From Neolewinella antarctica (GTDB lineage Bacteria; Bacteroidota; Bacteroidia; Chitinophagales; Saprospiraceae): a stretch of DNA of 64,000 bases. Below, one piece after another: positions 1-9,277 of this stretch (within the stretch, counting starts at the first letter, position 1; the number at the start of each line of letters is the position of its first letter). The notes under the pieces are model-generated. The model made no database searches and had not been told where the DNA came from. It worked only from the letters and a program-made list of their open reading frames with translations. Made by a program: the position numbers and the translations under genes. The stretch spans positions 124,001 to 188,000 of the forward strand of contig NZ_JAATJH010000002.1 of the NCBI RefSeq assembly GCF_011927835.1, read 5' to 3'.

Positions 1-23
1 TAGTCCTAATAATGAACGGATCA

Positions 24-1073
24 CTAAACCTGCCCAGCATTAACCGTATCCCCCGGCGTAAGCGTCAAATCGTGCTGCCGACCACTAGCGCCACCGAAGT
101 AGGCAGCCAAGGCACCGAGCAACAACCCGACAAAACCAAGCAGCGCGGCCGTGCTGAGTCCGTCGGCAACGTCGCCACCGACCACTTTAGCCGTTTCACC
201 GGCTTGCTCCATGCCCTGCTCGACGGAGCTGGAAATCTTATTAGCCTGCGTCTCGATGCGACTACTCCAGCCATTGACGGCATCGCGGGCTTCGGCTTCG
301 CTCATGTCGGAGCGGTTAACGAGCACGTTGATGAACGCGTCCTTGTCGGCGGCGTCGACGACTTTGCCGCCCTTGGCCTGAATACGGTCCAGCACACCGT
401 TAATTTCTTTGCCGGCGGCGTAAGGGCTGTTGGCTACGTCGTCCGCGTTGCGTTGGGCGGCGTTACCGACCTGGTTGGCGTCCTGACGGAGATTGTCGGG
501 GTCCAGCGAAGCTTTGTCCGTGTCTTCGAGGAGTTGGTAGGCTTCGTTGCGGATGTCGCTGAACGTGATGTTGGTGTTGGTATTCTGGTCGATCAGGTCA
601 CCGATCTTGGCGTCCAAATTATTCGGAACGGCGGCACCCACGGCGTTCGTCACGCCAGAGGTGACACTACTGATGGCTGACCCTACGCCGCTGACGACGC
701 GGCCCACGGCGGTCGTAAAGAGGTAGAGCGATACGAGCGTGAATAACGCCCAGGATAGCAAACCGTGTAGCCCGGCGTTGCTCGCTTTTGGGAATCCGCT
801 CATCTTACCGGCCACGAAGCCACCGGCGTACAACGCGATCAGACTGGCCACGACGTACCAAATGATGGCACCGATGCCGATGCCGGAGAAGGGATTCGCC
901 TCCGTCGTTGGGTTGATGCTGGCAAAACCGATACCGAGGCCAAGTAGATTAAGGGCTACGGTAACGACGAGCGCAACCAGGGCGCCGGCAAGAATAGCTC
1001 CCCAGCGGACGCGGCTGAAGGCAGCGTATTCGGCGGGGGTGGACGTGGTGGTGCGGGGTGAGACTGGAATCAT
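24..1073 (-). CDS. Multi-pass membrane protein of unknown function
   Basis: About 349 residues from the ATG at 1073. An upstream in-frame ATG at 1106 would add 11 residues; I prefer 1073 because the protein then begins MIPVSPRTTT just ahead of the first membrane segment. Hydrophobic segments are seen near residues 24-48, 65-85 and 100-125, followed by a Ser/Gly/Val-rich stretch, a long polar charged region (about 150-300) that is probably helical, and a last hydrophobic Gly-rich segment near the C-terminus (LLGFVGLLLGALAAYFGG). The arrangement of a three-helix block, a helical soluble part and one closing helix resembles Bacteroidota proteins annotated only as hypothetical membrane proteins. 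No catalytic motif is visible and I assign no function. Confidence 0.7.
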   Translation of the reverse strand: MIPVSPRTTTSTPAEYAAFSRVRWGAILAGALVALVVTVALNLLGLGIGFASINPTTEANPFSGIGIGAIIWYVVASLIALYAGGFVAGKMSGFPKASNAGLHGLLSWALFTLVSLYLFTTAVGRVVSGVGSAISSVTSGVTNAVGAAVPNNLDAKIGDLIDQNTNTNITFSDIRNEAYQLLEDTDKASLDPDNLRQDANQVGNAAQRNADDVANSPYAAGKEINGVLDRIQAKGGKVVDAADKDAFINVLVNRSDMSEAEARDAVNGWSSRIETQANKISSSVEQGMEQAGETAKVVGGDVADGLSTAALLGFVGLLLGALAAYFGGASGRQHDLTLTPGDTVNAGQV

Positions 1074-1282
1074 AAGGATTGATTTTTTTAAGTGGTTCCC
1101 CGGCATATGCCGGACGAGTTTGTCTTAAGAAATCGTTAATTCGGCACGTTGTGTTCGAGGTATTTTGAATCGGGACCGCATTTGCCAAGTGATTTCACGG
1201 CTCCTCTCCGGCACCACTCGGCACCCGCGAAGCCATAGCGAGTCCCGCACTTAGTCGGGGCGCCCGCGCATCATCACCTTTT

Positions 1283-1308
1283 GGCGCGGACGCGGGTGCC
1301 GGGTAAAT
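1283..1308 (+). repeat. Dispersed GC-rich repeat (GGCGCGGACGCGGGTGCC family)
   Basis: Intergenic copy of an 18-22 nt motif found at least ten times in the window, here followed by GGGTAAAT as at 42614 and 55838. The 408-nt gap 1074-1481 otherwise holds a partial copy (about 1219-1228) and the terminator at 1391-1440. Confidence 0.75.
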
Positions 1309-1390
1309 TACATAAGCAAAGCGTTGGGGGCTGGTGATGAGCAAATGATCATCTCAACTAGTCGAGCGCTAGTTAGGGTGAAACTGGCCA

Positions 1391-1440
1391 TAAAAAAACC
1401 GAGGACCGGGGGAACAACTGTTCCTCCCGATCCCCGGTCA
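1391..1440 (-). terminator. Rho-independent terminator of the first small lipoprotein gene
   Basis: Read on the minus strand, a G/C-rich hairpin (GACCGGGG ... CCCCGGTC with an inner GGAACA/TGTTCC stem) is followed by a run of T (GGTTTTTTT). It lies about 40 nt after the stop of the lipoprotein gene at 1482. Confidence 0.75.
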
Positions 1441-1481
1441 TTGGTTCGCCACGGATGGCGAGGGTAATCTGTTAACTAAGC

Positions 1482-1910
1482 TTACATGCCGCTTAACTTA
1501 TCAGCACCAGCCTGCAGTGCACTAGCCAGCGTACCCAAACCGGCAGCCTTTGACTCCATGCTGCGCGTTGAGGTGGCGAGGGAGGATAACAGTCCGGAAA
1601 CTCTGTCACCGTCGATGGCGCCAGCGGAAAGTTCCGTCTTGAGTGATTGCAGGTCGCGTACGATACCGTCGGTACCGTTCATGGCACCGAGCGTGCTAAT
1701 CCAACCGTCGATGTTAGAAACGGCGGCGGCGGCGGGCAGGGCGGTGATGTCACCACCGGTGGATTGTACGGCATCGATGGTTGCCTTCACGTCGCCGGTG
1801 GGCTCGGCGTCAGTCATGTCGGTGCCTGGGTTATTGGCTGCGGTGCGCGTGGTGTCGCCGCAGGAAAAGGCCAAAAAGGCCAGAAGGAGGAGGGGAGCTA
1901 AAAATTTCAT
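1482..1910 (-). CDS. Small lipoprotein, paralogue of the next gene
   Basis: 142 residues. Residues 1-17 form a lipoprotein signal peptide with lipobox LAFSC (Cys17), so the mature protein should be membrane anchored facing the periplasm or cell surface. A Thr/Asp/Asn-rich linker follows, then a mostly helical domain (IDAVQSTGGDITALPA, NIDGWISTL, STRSMESKA, ALQAGADKL). It is very similar over its full length to the gene at 2336-2782, with the linker as the main difference, so the two are a tandem duplication. Each has its own terminator, indicating separate transcription. I do not recognise the family; function unknown. Confidence 0.8.
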   Translation of the reverse strand: MKFLAPLLLLAFLAFSCGDTTRTAANNPGTDMTDAEPTGDVKATIDAVQSTGGDITALPAAAAVSNIDGWISTLGAMNGTDGIVRDLQSLKTELSAGAIDGDRVSGLLSSLATSTRSMESKAAGLGTLASALQAGADKLSGM

Positions 1911-2244
1911 AAGTTGGTTGTTGTTGGTTTAGTTGTAGAACTACGGCGCGTACGTAAGGTTCGTAATAAATCGCCCTAAATTACTGAAAACCAATAAATT
2001 AACAGTCATTTGGCTGCGGCTTGTTAGGGGGCGGACTAGTGTTTGTTGTGCTAAGTATGAGTTGACTACCCATTGCACATCTTTATATTTAAGCGGGCCC
2101 TTGCCCGTCGGTCAGGTGTTTTTGGGTGCCTAAGCATCCAACGGAAAGACGTGCACTTATTTCGGCTTACCAGTTCTCATACTGCATCGAGTGTCGTGCT
2201 GGGATGATCAGATAACCCTTTGCCTTAAACCAGGTACCCACAAC

Positions 2245-2282
2245 AAAAAAGACCGACGAAACCGGAGTTCCGTCGATCTTTT
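2245..2282 (-). terminator. Rho-independent terminator of the second small lipoprotein gene
   Basis: Minus strand AAGATCGACGGAA ... TTTCGTCGGTCTTTTTT: stem-loop with a T run, about 50 nt after the stop at 2336. The rest of the 425-nt gap 1911-2335 shows no convincing gene. Confidence 0.75.
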
Positions 2283-2335
2283 CAAGTCTGTTCGGGTAAA
2301 ATCCGGAGCTGCGATTGATCGCCAACTCACGGGTC

Positions 2336-2782
2336 TTACATGCCACCGAGCTTATCCGCACCGGCCTGCAGGGCGCTGGCGATGGTACCGAGGCCGGGGG
2401 CCTTGGACTCCATGCTCCGCGTGCTGGTCGCGAGGGAAGACAGGATACCGGATACTTTCATACCGTCGATGTTGCCGGAGGTAAGTTCGGTCTTGAGGGA
2501 CTGTAGTTCGTTAACGATGCCGTCGGTACCGTCCATCGAGCTCAGCTTGCTGATCCAGCCGTCGATGTTGGATACGGCCGCGCCGGCGGGGAGGGCAGTG
2601 ATGTCGCCACCGGTAGACTGTACGGCGTCAATGGTGCCGCCGATCATGGGGTCGGGCTGGTTGTCCTCGACGATGGTGGTGGTCTCGACGTCCGCCATGG
2701 TGTCGTCAACCGTAGTGTCGGCGTTGTCTCCACAGGAGAACGCGAGGAAAGCCAGGAGCAGGAGGGGAGTGAATAGTTTCAT
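2336..2782 (-). CDS. Small lipoprotein, paralogue of the preceding gene
   Basis: 148 residues with signal peptide and lipobox LAFSC (Cys17), a variable acidic linker (about 18-48), and the same helical domain as the protein at 1482-1910 (IDAVQSTGGDITALPAGAAVSNIDGWIS and MKVSGILSSLATSTRSMESKAPGLG are shared almost exactly in two blocks). The conserved domain and divergent linker suggest a recent duplication with relaxed constraint on the linker. The polarity and helical content could suit a structural or envelope-stress role, but no family is recognised. Confidence 0.8.
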   Translation of the reverse strand: MKLFTPLLLLAFLAFSCGDNADTTVDDTMADVETTTIVEDNQPDPMIGGTIDAVQSTGGDITALPAGAAVSNIDGWISKLSSMDGTDGIVNELQSLKTELTSGNIDGMKVSGILSSLATSTRSMESKAPGLGTIASALQAGADKLGGM

Positions 2783-2902
2783 AGTGTAGTTGGTTTAGGC
2801 AGTACAACTAGCGTTTAAGATAATTGTTGGGCCTCGTTACGAAAATCGTTTCAACCGGGGTTGGGGGGCGTTGTTCGCCCCCTCTTTACTAGAGTCGAAC
2901 GT

Positions 2903-4321
2903 CTACCGACCTCCTTTTCTTACGGGAACGTCAAAATTCCGGACGCCGGGCACGATCCGGACGTGCACCAAGGCCCCGTCTGCTGGCCACCGCGCGATCA
3001 ACAGCTTTTGCCGCCGCTCGTCCCAAACGTAATCCGCCGCGCTGACGGTGGCGGGGCTGCGGTGTACCTCCAGCCCCCCGCTACCGATGGGGTCGTGGTA
3101 GAGGACCAAATCGTCGCCGATCAGCACGGAAAACCCGTCCGGGTAGTGTCGGTTAGCGCCGATGAATAACGTAGAACCACCCTTGGCGTTATCGGAGATC
3201 AATTTCAGGTCGAGCGTCCGCGTCGCGTGGTTAAACATAAACGACTGGATGTCTCCGGCGATGGCCTGCGGGAAGGGCCGGGCAATCACGTCCGTGATGT
3301 ACTTCCGCTCCGCCGTGCCTGCGTCCGACTCGTCGGTGAAAATCGCCCAGGTAGAAGGGCCGCCCGCCAGGAAATTCTGCATGTTGCGGCTGCCCAGGAA
3401 CCAGGCCTTGATGGCACCGATGCCCATCCGGTCGAAGACCTCGGCGGTGCGGACGTAGAGCTCGCGGTAACTGAGTTGGCCGAGCCGCCCCTCGACGGTC
3501 GTGTCCGTCGACGCAAAGGTCGGGAAGCCCCACTCGCCAATGAAGATGGGGGCTTCGAGTAGGTCGGATTCTTCGTCGAAACGGTCCATCACCGGTGCGA
3601 TGAAGTCGATGTCGTTCTGGTAGATGTGCGGGGCGAACAGGATATTTTTTCGGTTGATCGGGGCGGTGATCTCGGCGTACTGGTTGTTGTCGATTCCCTC
3701 CCCCTTGTTCATGAAAATCGACTGGAACAGTATCTTCTTGTCCGGATTGATCCGCTGGCTCTCGTCGATAATCCGTTGGTAAAGCGGGATTAAATACTGG
3801 CGCGTGAGTTCGTCGTAACTAATGTCCATCGTGAGCTTCCGGGGTTCGTTGACGATGTCGTAGCCAAGCACCGAAGGCTCGTCCGCGTACCGGTTCCAAA
3901 TGATTTTCCAGGCCTCGATGTAGGTGGCGTATTCGTCCTTTTCGTTGAGCCAAAAGGTTTCCCACTCGAATTCCTCCACGCCGTAGACCGTCAGCTTAAA
4001 CACGGTTTGCATCCCGGCGTGGCGGCCCAGGTCGACGAGCGAATCCAGTTTTGCGAGGTACGCCGGTTCCACGCTGCCGCCGGGGAAGGTGCTGATCCGG
4101 CCGAGCTCCAGCCGGATCGTCTGGGCGTTCGCACCGAGGCGCACCATGCGCAGGTAATCGTCCGAATTAAAAGAAATTTGCCGCTGCCCCTGGTTGGTGT
4201 TGACGACGAAACCGCGGGGGATCACGTGGCGCCCGGCGTCGTCGCGCAGGCCGTGCTTAATCTGGGCGGTGGCGGTGAGGGAGGTCAGGAGGAGGAGCCA
4301 AAAAATTAATCGTGGTTTCAT
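2903..4321 (-). CDS. Secreted GH5-family glycoside hydrolase
   Basis: 472 residues with an N-terminal signal peptide ending about TATAQ (residue 20). The TIM-barrel family-5 signatures are visible: DIVNEP with Glu159 as likely acid/base, a catalytic-face histidine in APHIYQ (about 232), and IGEWG with Glu263 as likely nucleophile. After the barrel (to about 360) a beta-rich C-terminal domain follows, as in endoglycoceramidase-like GH5 proteins. Expected activity is hydrolysis of beta-glycosidic bonds in glucan, mannan or glycolipid substrates; subfamily and substrate cannot be set by eye. It lies downstream of, and on the same strand as, the SusC/SusD genes, so it is probably the surface or periplasmic enzyme of this polysaccharide locus, though an inverted repeat separates them. 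Confidence 0.85.
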   Translation of the reverse strand: MKPRLIFWLLLLTSLTATAQIKHGLRDDAGRHVIPRGFVVNTNQGQRQISFNSDDYLRMVRLGANAQTIRLELGRISTFPGGSVEPAYLAKLDSLVDLGRHAGMQTVFKLTVYGVEEFEWETFWLNEKDEYATYIEAWKIIWNRYADEPSVLGYDIVNEPRKLTMDISYDELTRQYLIPLYQRIIDESQRINPDKKILFQSIFMNKGEGIDNNQYAEITAPINRKNILFAPHIYQNDIDFIAPVMDRFDEESDLLEAPIFIGEWGFPTFASTDTTVEGRLGQLSYRELYVRTAEVFDRMGIGAIKAWFLGSRNMQNFLAGGPSTWAIFTDESDAGTAERKYITDVIARPFPQAIAGDIQSFMFNHATRTLDLKLISDNAKGGSTLFIGANRHYPDGFSVLIGDDLVLYHDPIGSGGLEVHRSPATVSAADYVWDERRQKLLIARWPADGALVHVRIVPGVRNFDVPVRKGGR

Positions 4322-4416
4322 TAAATTGATTTATGCTGGAAGGTTAACCGGAGGGGGCTGATGAATTTATGCACGCACCGGGGACTGGTGCGTGACGAGT
4401 TCTGGTATTAGTAATT

Positions 4417-4438
4417 GGGCGCGGTCGCGGGTGCCGGG
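4417..4438 (+). repeat. Dispersed GC-rich repeat (GGGCGCGGTCGCGGGTGCC family)
   Basis: Intergenic copy in the 385-nt gap between the GH5 gene and susD. The remainder of that gap is mostly the CACAAAA-type palindrome at 4564-4698. Confidence 0.75.
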
Positions 4439-4563
4439 TTTTTGGGAATTACCTGACTAGAGAGTTAATACCTCTTAGTTGAACTCATGGCGAAGCGAAG
4501 AAAAAGCTTCCGTGCTACCGCCGGAGTTGGCGTGGCGTAATGAGGCCCCAGGTTATTAACCGA

Positions 4564-4698
4564 CCTTACGCAACCGGATTATGCCACATAAACTTGAGAG
4601 TTAGTAAACGGTGCTTCGGCATAGCCGTACACCGATTTTGTGCTTTTGTGTTTTGCTTCGCAGTACTTCGTGCTATGTGGCGAAATAATCTGCGTAGT
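4564..4698 (-). repeat. Left copy of the inverted repeat bracketing susCD
   Basis: The reverse complement of this stretch matches 9794-9942 nearly base for base: TTACGCAGATTATTTCGCC, the GCACGAAGTACTGCG block, AAAACACAAAAGCA, GGTGTACGGCTA, CCGAAGCACCGTTTACT and ATCCGGTTGCGTA all occur in the same order. It ends 9 nt from the susD stop codon. It belongs to the wider CACAAAAGCACAAAA palindrome family. Confidence 0.85.
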
Positions 4699-4706
4699 AT
4701 CAGTAA

Positions 4707-6122
4707 TTAATACCCCGGGTTCTGCACCAGCTGCGAACTGATGTCCAGTTCCTGCTGGCCGATCGGGAACAACAGGTAGCGATCGTCCCACGGCTTTCCG
4801 GCCGCGATCAGGGAAGCTTTGAGCTGACCGGTACGTTTCAGGTCAAACCAGCGGTGTTGCTCCAGCGCAAGCTCCAAATGTCGTTCGTAAAGAACGGCGT
4901 CCTGAAACTGCTCCTTGCTCCCGCCCGCTTCCAGACCCGCCAAACCGGCCCGCGTCCTTACCTGGTTAATGGCGGCGTAAGCCTGGGGCGTCGGGCCGTT
5001 CACCTCGTTCAGCGCTTCGGCGTGGATGAGCAGAACGTCCGCAAAGCGGTAGACGATGAAGTTGTTCTCGTGGCCGTCGATGGAAACGCCCTGCGGGTCC
5101 CGCCATTTCCCGTAATAGTAAAACCCGTTGGTCGGGTGGGGGAGGAGGGAAGAAAAGGTCGTGGCCCGCCGGTCGTCCACTTCGAGGTATTTCTCGAACA
5201 ACTGGGTCTCGGCAATTTGCAAGCCCCAGCCTCCCCGCCCGAAGGCGGTAAACGCGGTATTGTTTCCCGTGGACAACTGCGCCATGCGCGAGCCTTCCAG
5301 ATTGACGCGCGCGTACTGGATGTCGAAAATTACCTCGGCGTTGTTTTCGTTGGTCACGTCGAAAACCGCGGCGAACGGGGTCACCAATTCGTAGGGCCCG
5401 TTGTCGATCACGTCCTGAGCGAAGGAGACCGCCGCGGGGAAGTCCCCCAGCGTCAGGTGAACCTTGGCCAGGTAAGCTTTCGCCGACCAACTACTCGGGC
5501 GGCCCGTCTCGGTCGGTGCTTCGGGTAGATTTGCCGCCGCAAACGTGAAGTCCGCCAGCACTTGCGCGTACACTTCCGCCTCGGTTGACCGGGGGATATC
5601 AAGCTCGGCGGTTGTTTTGGCCACGCTCGTACGCAGTGGCACCGCGCCCCACATCCTTACGTTATCAAAATGACCCACCGCCCGTAGAAAAGCGGCTTCC
5701 CCCAGGGCGGAATTGGCGAAGGTGCCGGCGGGGCCGTCCAGCGCCCGGATCTTGTCTTCGTTTTCCAGCACGAAATTAGCCGCGTTGATGCTCAGGTAGT
5801 TGCTGGCCCAGATGTTGTTGGGCTCCCCATTGCTGGTCGCCGTATAAATCAGCTTTTCGTAGTTGCCCCAGTTGCCCGCCAGCATGGTCCCCTCGTCAAT
5901 GACCGTATTGAGCAAAAAGGAGCGCCCCTGCGAATAGCTGCCGCAACACTGCTGGATTGGATCGTACATGCCGTTCAGGGCCGTGCGTACGTCGCCCCGT
6001 GAATTAAAATAAGCGGTGGGGGAAGCCTGGGAGAATACTTCTTCCTCCAGGTCGGCACTACAGCTTACGGTAAGTCCCAAAAATAACAGCGCACCGAAAA
6101 AAGCTTTGATTGAATAGTTCAT
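4707..6122 (-). CDS. susD: SusD/RagB-type surface glycan-binding lipoprotein
   Basis: 471 residues. Signal peptide with lipobox LTVSC (Cys21). The SusD-like N-terminal segment is present (TAYFNSRGDVRTALNGMYD, about 33-51) along with the RagB C-terminal signatures (YRFADVLLIHAEALNEV, AINQVRTRAGL, LYERHLELALEQHRWFDLKRTG), and TPR-like helices between. The family binds glycan at the cell surface and closes over its SusC partner as a lid. The gene starts 11 nt after the susC stop on the same strand, a typical susCD operon. Full family length; substrate unknown, likely that of the neighbouring GH5/GH43 enzymes. Confidence 0.93.
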   Translation of the reverse strand: MNYSIKAFFGALLFLGLTVSCSADLEEEVFSQASPTAYFNSRGDVRTALNGMYDPIQQCCGSYSQGRSFLLNTVIDEGTMLAGNWGNYEKLIYTATSNGEPNNIWASNYLSINAANFVLENEDKIRALDGPAGTFANSALGEAAFLRAVGHFDNVRMWGAVPLRTSVAKTTAELDIPRSTEAEVYAQVLADFTFAAANLPEAPTETGRPSSWSAKAYLAKVHLTLGDFPAAVSFAQDVIDNGPYELVTPFAAVFDVTNENNAEVIFDIQYARVNLEGSRMAQLSTGNNTAFTAFGRGGWGLQIAETQLFEKYLEVDDRRATTFSSLLPHPTNGFYYYGKWRDPQGVSIDGHENNFIVYRFADVLLIHAEALNEVNGPTPQAYAAINQVRTRAGLAGLEAGGSKEQFQDAVLYERHLELALEQHRWFDLKRTGQLKASLIAAGKPWDDRYLLFPIGQQELDISSQLVQNPGY

Positions 6123-6133
6123 TACGGTATTGT

Positions 6134-9100
6134 TTAAAGGTTTACGTTAAGGCCGAAAGTGACGGTCTTAAAGGTAGGCAGCGTCGCTACGTCGATGCTG
6201 CGGTAAAGATTACTCTGGCCGAAGGAGTTGACCTCTGGGTCGAAGCCGGTGTAGTTCGTCCAGGTAAACATGTTAACCATGTTCACGTAGATGCGCAGGC
6301 CCTGAATGACCTTGAGGTCCCGGAAGTTATACCCGAGCGAAACGTTGCGCAACCGCACGAAACTGCCGTCCTCCACCCAGGAATCCTGGAAATTGTAGGC
6401 CCCGGAGATCTGCCCCGGCGCGGCGTACTGCCCGCCCGGGTTCGCAACCGGGTCGAAGTAGTCCAGCGTCGTGGCCAGCACGTTGTTGATCAGGTCCGGG
6501 TTTTCGGAGATCCCACGCTGGATGTCAAAAATATCACCACCAAACACACCCTGGAGCTGGATGGCCAAATCGAAGCCCCTGTAGCTGAAGTTGTTGCTCC
6601 AACCCAGCGTGAAGTCCGGGTTCGGGTCCCCGATGATGGTTTCGTCGGCCGCGGTAATCTGACCGTCCCCGTTCAAATCTCGGAAGCGTTGGGAACCAAC
6701 CGTCGCGGTCGACAGGCTAGCGTTAGCGTCGATCTCTTCCTGCGACGTCCAGACGCCCTGCCGCCGGTAACCGTAGAAAACCCCGGGCGTTTCTCCTTCC
6801 ACCAGCGCGACCCCACTGCCGTCGTACGCCGCCGTGATCCCCGGTGGCCGTAGCCGCAAGATATTTGCCTCCCCCTGGCCGAGGCTGATGAGCCGCGTCT
6901 CGTTCGTGGCGAAATTGCCGGACATGTCCCACTTCAGTGCCTTGTTGACGACAATGGCGGAAAATTCTACTTCGAATCCCTCGTTGGAAATTTCGCCCAG
7001 GTTGTCGAATTTCAAACCGAAGCCGGAATTGATCGGCACCGGTACTTGCTGCAGTAAGTCGTTGGTGCGCTTGTTGTAGTAGTCCAGGCTAAGCGTGTAC
7101 CGCCCGGCCGCAAAACCCGCGTCGATACCCAGATTAAACTGATTTGTCGTCTCCCAGCGCAGGTCGGGGTTGCCGATGGAGCCGGGCCGCGCGCCGACCG
7201 CCACGCCACCGCCAATGGGGTAGTTGACCGTCGTTAGCAGCGGAATGGTTTGGAGCGAGCTGATGCTCTGGTTACCCGTCACGCCGTAGCTGGCCCGTAA
7301 CTTCAGTTTGTCGAACACAGCGAGCTGTTGCACGAAATCCTCCTGGTCCAACTTCCAGGCAAATGCGGCGGAGGGGAAGTAGGCCCACCGATTGTTCCGG
7401 CCAAACTTCGACGAGCCGTCCGCCCGCCCCGAAAAGGTGAACAGGTACTTGTCGAGCAGCGTGTAGTTGATCCGCCCGAAGTACGAAGAGAGCAGGTCCC
7501 GCACCTTAAAGGTCTCGCTGGGAATGGAGGTGCCGGACTGAAAACTCTCGTTCGACAAATCGTCGTTCGGAAAGCCGAAAGCTCCCAGGCTGATCCGCTC
7601 CGAAGTCGTCGTCTGGTAAGAATACCCCACCACCGCGCTCACGCCGTGGATCCCGATTTTTTTGTTGTAGCTCGCAAATGTTTCGGTCAGGTAAGACTGT
7701 ACCTGCGTACTGTTCTTGGCCGCCAAGCCTCCCGTCGAGAAGCCGGTGGAGGTAATCTGAGAATTGTAGTAGGCGTCCCGCAGCAATCGCTTGGAGAACA
7801 CGGAGGCGCGCGTCTCCACCGACAGGCCTTCGAGTACGGTGGCCTTCAAGGAGATGTTATCCAGAAAGGTATTCGTCCTGAACTTGTTTTTAATACCCTG
7901 GGCGGTGGCGACCGGATTGTTGAGTTGAAATTCCAGCGGGCCGGAGTAGTCCACGTTGAGCTCGCCGTTTTCGTTGAAGACGGGTTCCACGGGGATGGTC
8001 ATCAGCGCCCGTGCCCAGGGGCCGTTCTTGCCGGTGTTGCGGGAGTCTACCACGTTGTCGGAGTCCTCCAGGCTGAAGGTGAAGTTGTTGGTCAGCGTGA
8101 GCCAGCTCTTAAGTTTTCCGGTGACGTTGAGGCGCGTGTTAATTCGCTGCAGCCCGGAGTTAATGATGGCACCTTCCTGGTCGAGGTAGCCCACGCTGCC
8201 CGCGTAGGTCACGTCGTCCGAGCCGCCCGTGAAGCCGAGGGAGTGGTTCTGGGTGATGCCGGTTTGCAGGACGGCGTCGATCCAGTCCGTGCCTTCCCCC
8301 AGGTTCTCCGGTAAGGTGTGGCGGATGATGCGACCGTTAGGGCCTAGCTCGTCGGGCCGGCCGTTGAAGAGGGGTTCCTCGCCGTTGGCCTCGTCGCGTA
8401 GGTTCCGCAGCGTGGCGTACTGCGAGGCGTTCAGGTAATCCACGTTTCTGTTCGTCAGCGTGCTAAAGCCCGCGCTGGTACTAAAGGTTAGTTGGCCCTT
8501 GCGCTTTTTACCGGTTTTGGTGGTGATGATGATGACGCCGTTGGCCCCGCGCGATCCGTAGATGGCCGTTGCCGAGGCGTCCTTTAATACTTCGATGGAG
8601 GCGATGTCGGCGGGGTTAAGCCAGTTGAGCGCCCCGGGCGGGTTATCCTGCGACGAACCGAGCACCGTGTTGGGTTGGCCGAGTACGTCGGCCGCCCCGA
8701 ACGCCCCGTCGTCGTTGATGATGGGGTAACCATCCACCACGTAAAGCGGTTCGTTGTTGCCGTTTAAGGAATTACCGCCCCGGATCCTGATCGATACGCC
8801 CGACCCGACCTGCCCCGACGACTGGGAGATGTTGACCCCCGCCACCCGGCCCGTCAGAATCTGGCCGACCGATACCTGGGGGATTTCGTCGATGCCTTCC
8901 GTTTTGACCGAAGCTACGCTGCCCGTCAGGTCGGATTTTCGCATCGTGCCGTAACCGACCACGACGACTTCCTCCAGATCGTTACCCGTGGTCAGGTTGA
9001 CGTCTATTCTATCCTGATTAAGGACGGGTACTTCCAGGTTGTTGTAACCAATGTAGGAGAACTGTAGCGTGTCGGTGGGGAGGACGTCGATTAAGTAGTT

Positions 9101-9277
9101 GCCGTCAAAATCCGTCGTCGTGCCCCGGGTGGTGCCCACGACGAGTACGAAAGCCCCCGGTAGCGCACCGTCGTCGCTGTTTACGTTGCCGGCAACGGTG
9201 CGTTGCGACCAGAGTGGGGTGGTGGTGCAAAGTAAGGTCAGGGCGCAAACCCAGGCTAGTATGTTGGCGAGTCTCAT
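6134..9277 (-). CDS. susC: SusC/RagA-type TonB-dependent outer-membrane transporter
   Basis: 1047 residues. Signal peptide (to about residue 24), then a carboxypeptidase-regulatory-like beta-sandwich (VAGNVNSDDGALPGAFVLV ... TTDFDGNYLIDV, about 28-90), the SusC signature EEVVVVGYGTMRKSDLTGSV before the plug, plug domain with VLKDASATAIYGSRGANGV (about 230-250), and a 22-strand-type barrel ending in an aromatic/aliphatic strand (VTFGLNVNL). It imports oligosaccharides across the outer membrane using TonB energy and pairs with the adjacent SusD. First gene of a two-gene operon on the minus strand. No anti-sigma-interacting N-terminal extension is seen. Confidence 0.94.
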   Translation of the reverse strand: MRLANILAWVCALTLLCTTTPLWSQRTVAGNVNSDDGALPGAFVLVVGTTRGTTTDFDGNYLIDVLPTDTLQFSYIGYNNLEVPVLNQDRIDVNLTTGNDLEEVVVVGYGTMRKSDLTGSVASVKTEGIDEIPQVSVGQILTGRVAGVNISQSSGQVGSGVSIRIRGGNSLNGNNEPLYVVDGYPIINDDGAFGAADVLGQPNTVLGSSQDNPPGALNWLNPADIASIEVLKDASATAIYGSRGANGVIIITTKTGKKRKGQLTFSTSAGFSTLTNRNVDYLNASQYATLRNLRDEANGEEPLFNGRPDELGPNGRIIRHTLPENLGEGTDWIDAVLQTGITQNHSLGFTGGSDDVTYAGSVGYLDQEGAIINSGLQRINTRLNVTGKLKSWLTLTNNFTFSLEDSDNVVDSRNTGKNGPWARALMTIPVEPVFNENGELNVDYSGPLEFQLNNPVATAQGIKNKFRTNTFLDNISLKATVLEGLSVETRASVFSKRLLRDAYYNSQITSTGFSTGGLAAKNSTQVQSYLTETFASYNKKIGIHGVSAVVGYSYQTTTSERISLGAFGFPNDDLSNESFQSGTSIPSETFKVRDLLSSYFGRINYTLLDKYLFTFSGRADGSSKFGRNNRWAYFPSAAFAWKLDQEDFVQQLAVFDKLKLRASYGVTGNQSISSLQTIPLLTTVNYPIGGGVAVGARPGSIGNPDLRWETTNQFNLGIDAGFAAGRYTLSLDYYNKRTNDLLQQVPVPINSGFGLKFDNLGEISNEGFEVEFSAIVVNKALKWDMSGNFATNETRLISLGQGEANILRLRPPGITAAYDGSGVALVEGETPGVFYGYRRQGVWTSQEEIDANASLSTATVGSQRFRDLNGDGQITAADETIIGDPNPDFTLGWSNNFSYRGFDLAIQLQGVFGGDIFDIQRGISENPDLINNVLATTLDYFDPVANPGGQYAAPGQISGAYNFQDSWVEDGSFVRLRNVSLGYNFRDLKVIQGLRIYVNMVNMFTWTNYTGFDPEVNSFGQSNLYRSIDVATLPTFKTVTFGLNVNL

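Noticed and set aside
12..680. Long open frame opposite the first membrane protein gene
   Set aside because: Antisense to a protein with clear membrane segments; composition is that of a complementary-strand shadow.
5128..5394. Open frames opposite susD and susC
   Set aside because: Several such frames exist on the plus strand across 4854-9281, all antisense to well-supported genes.
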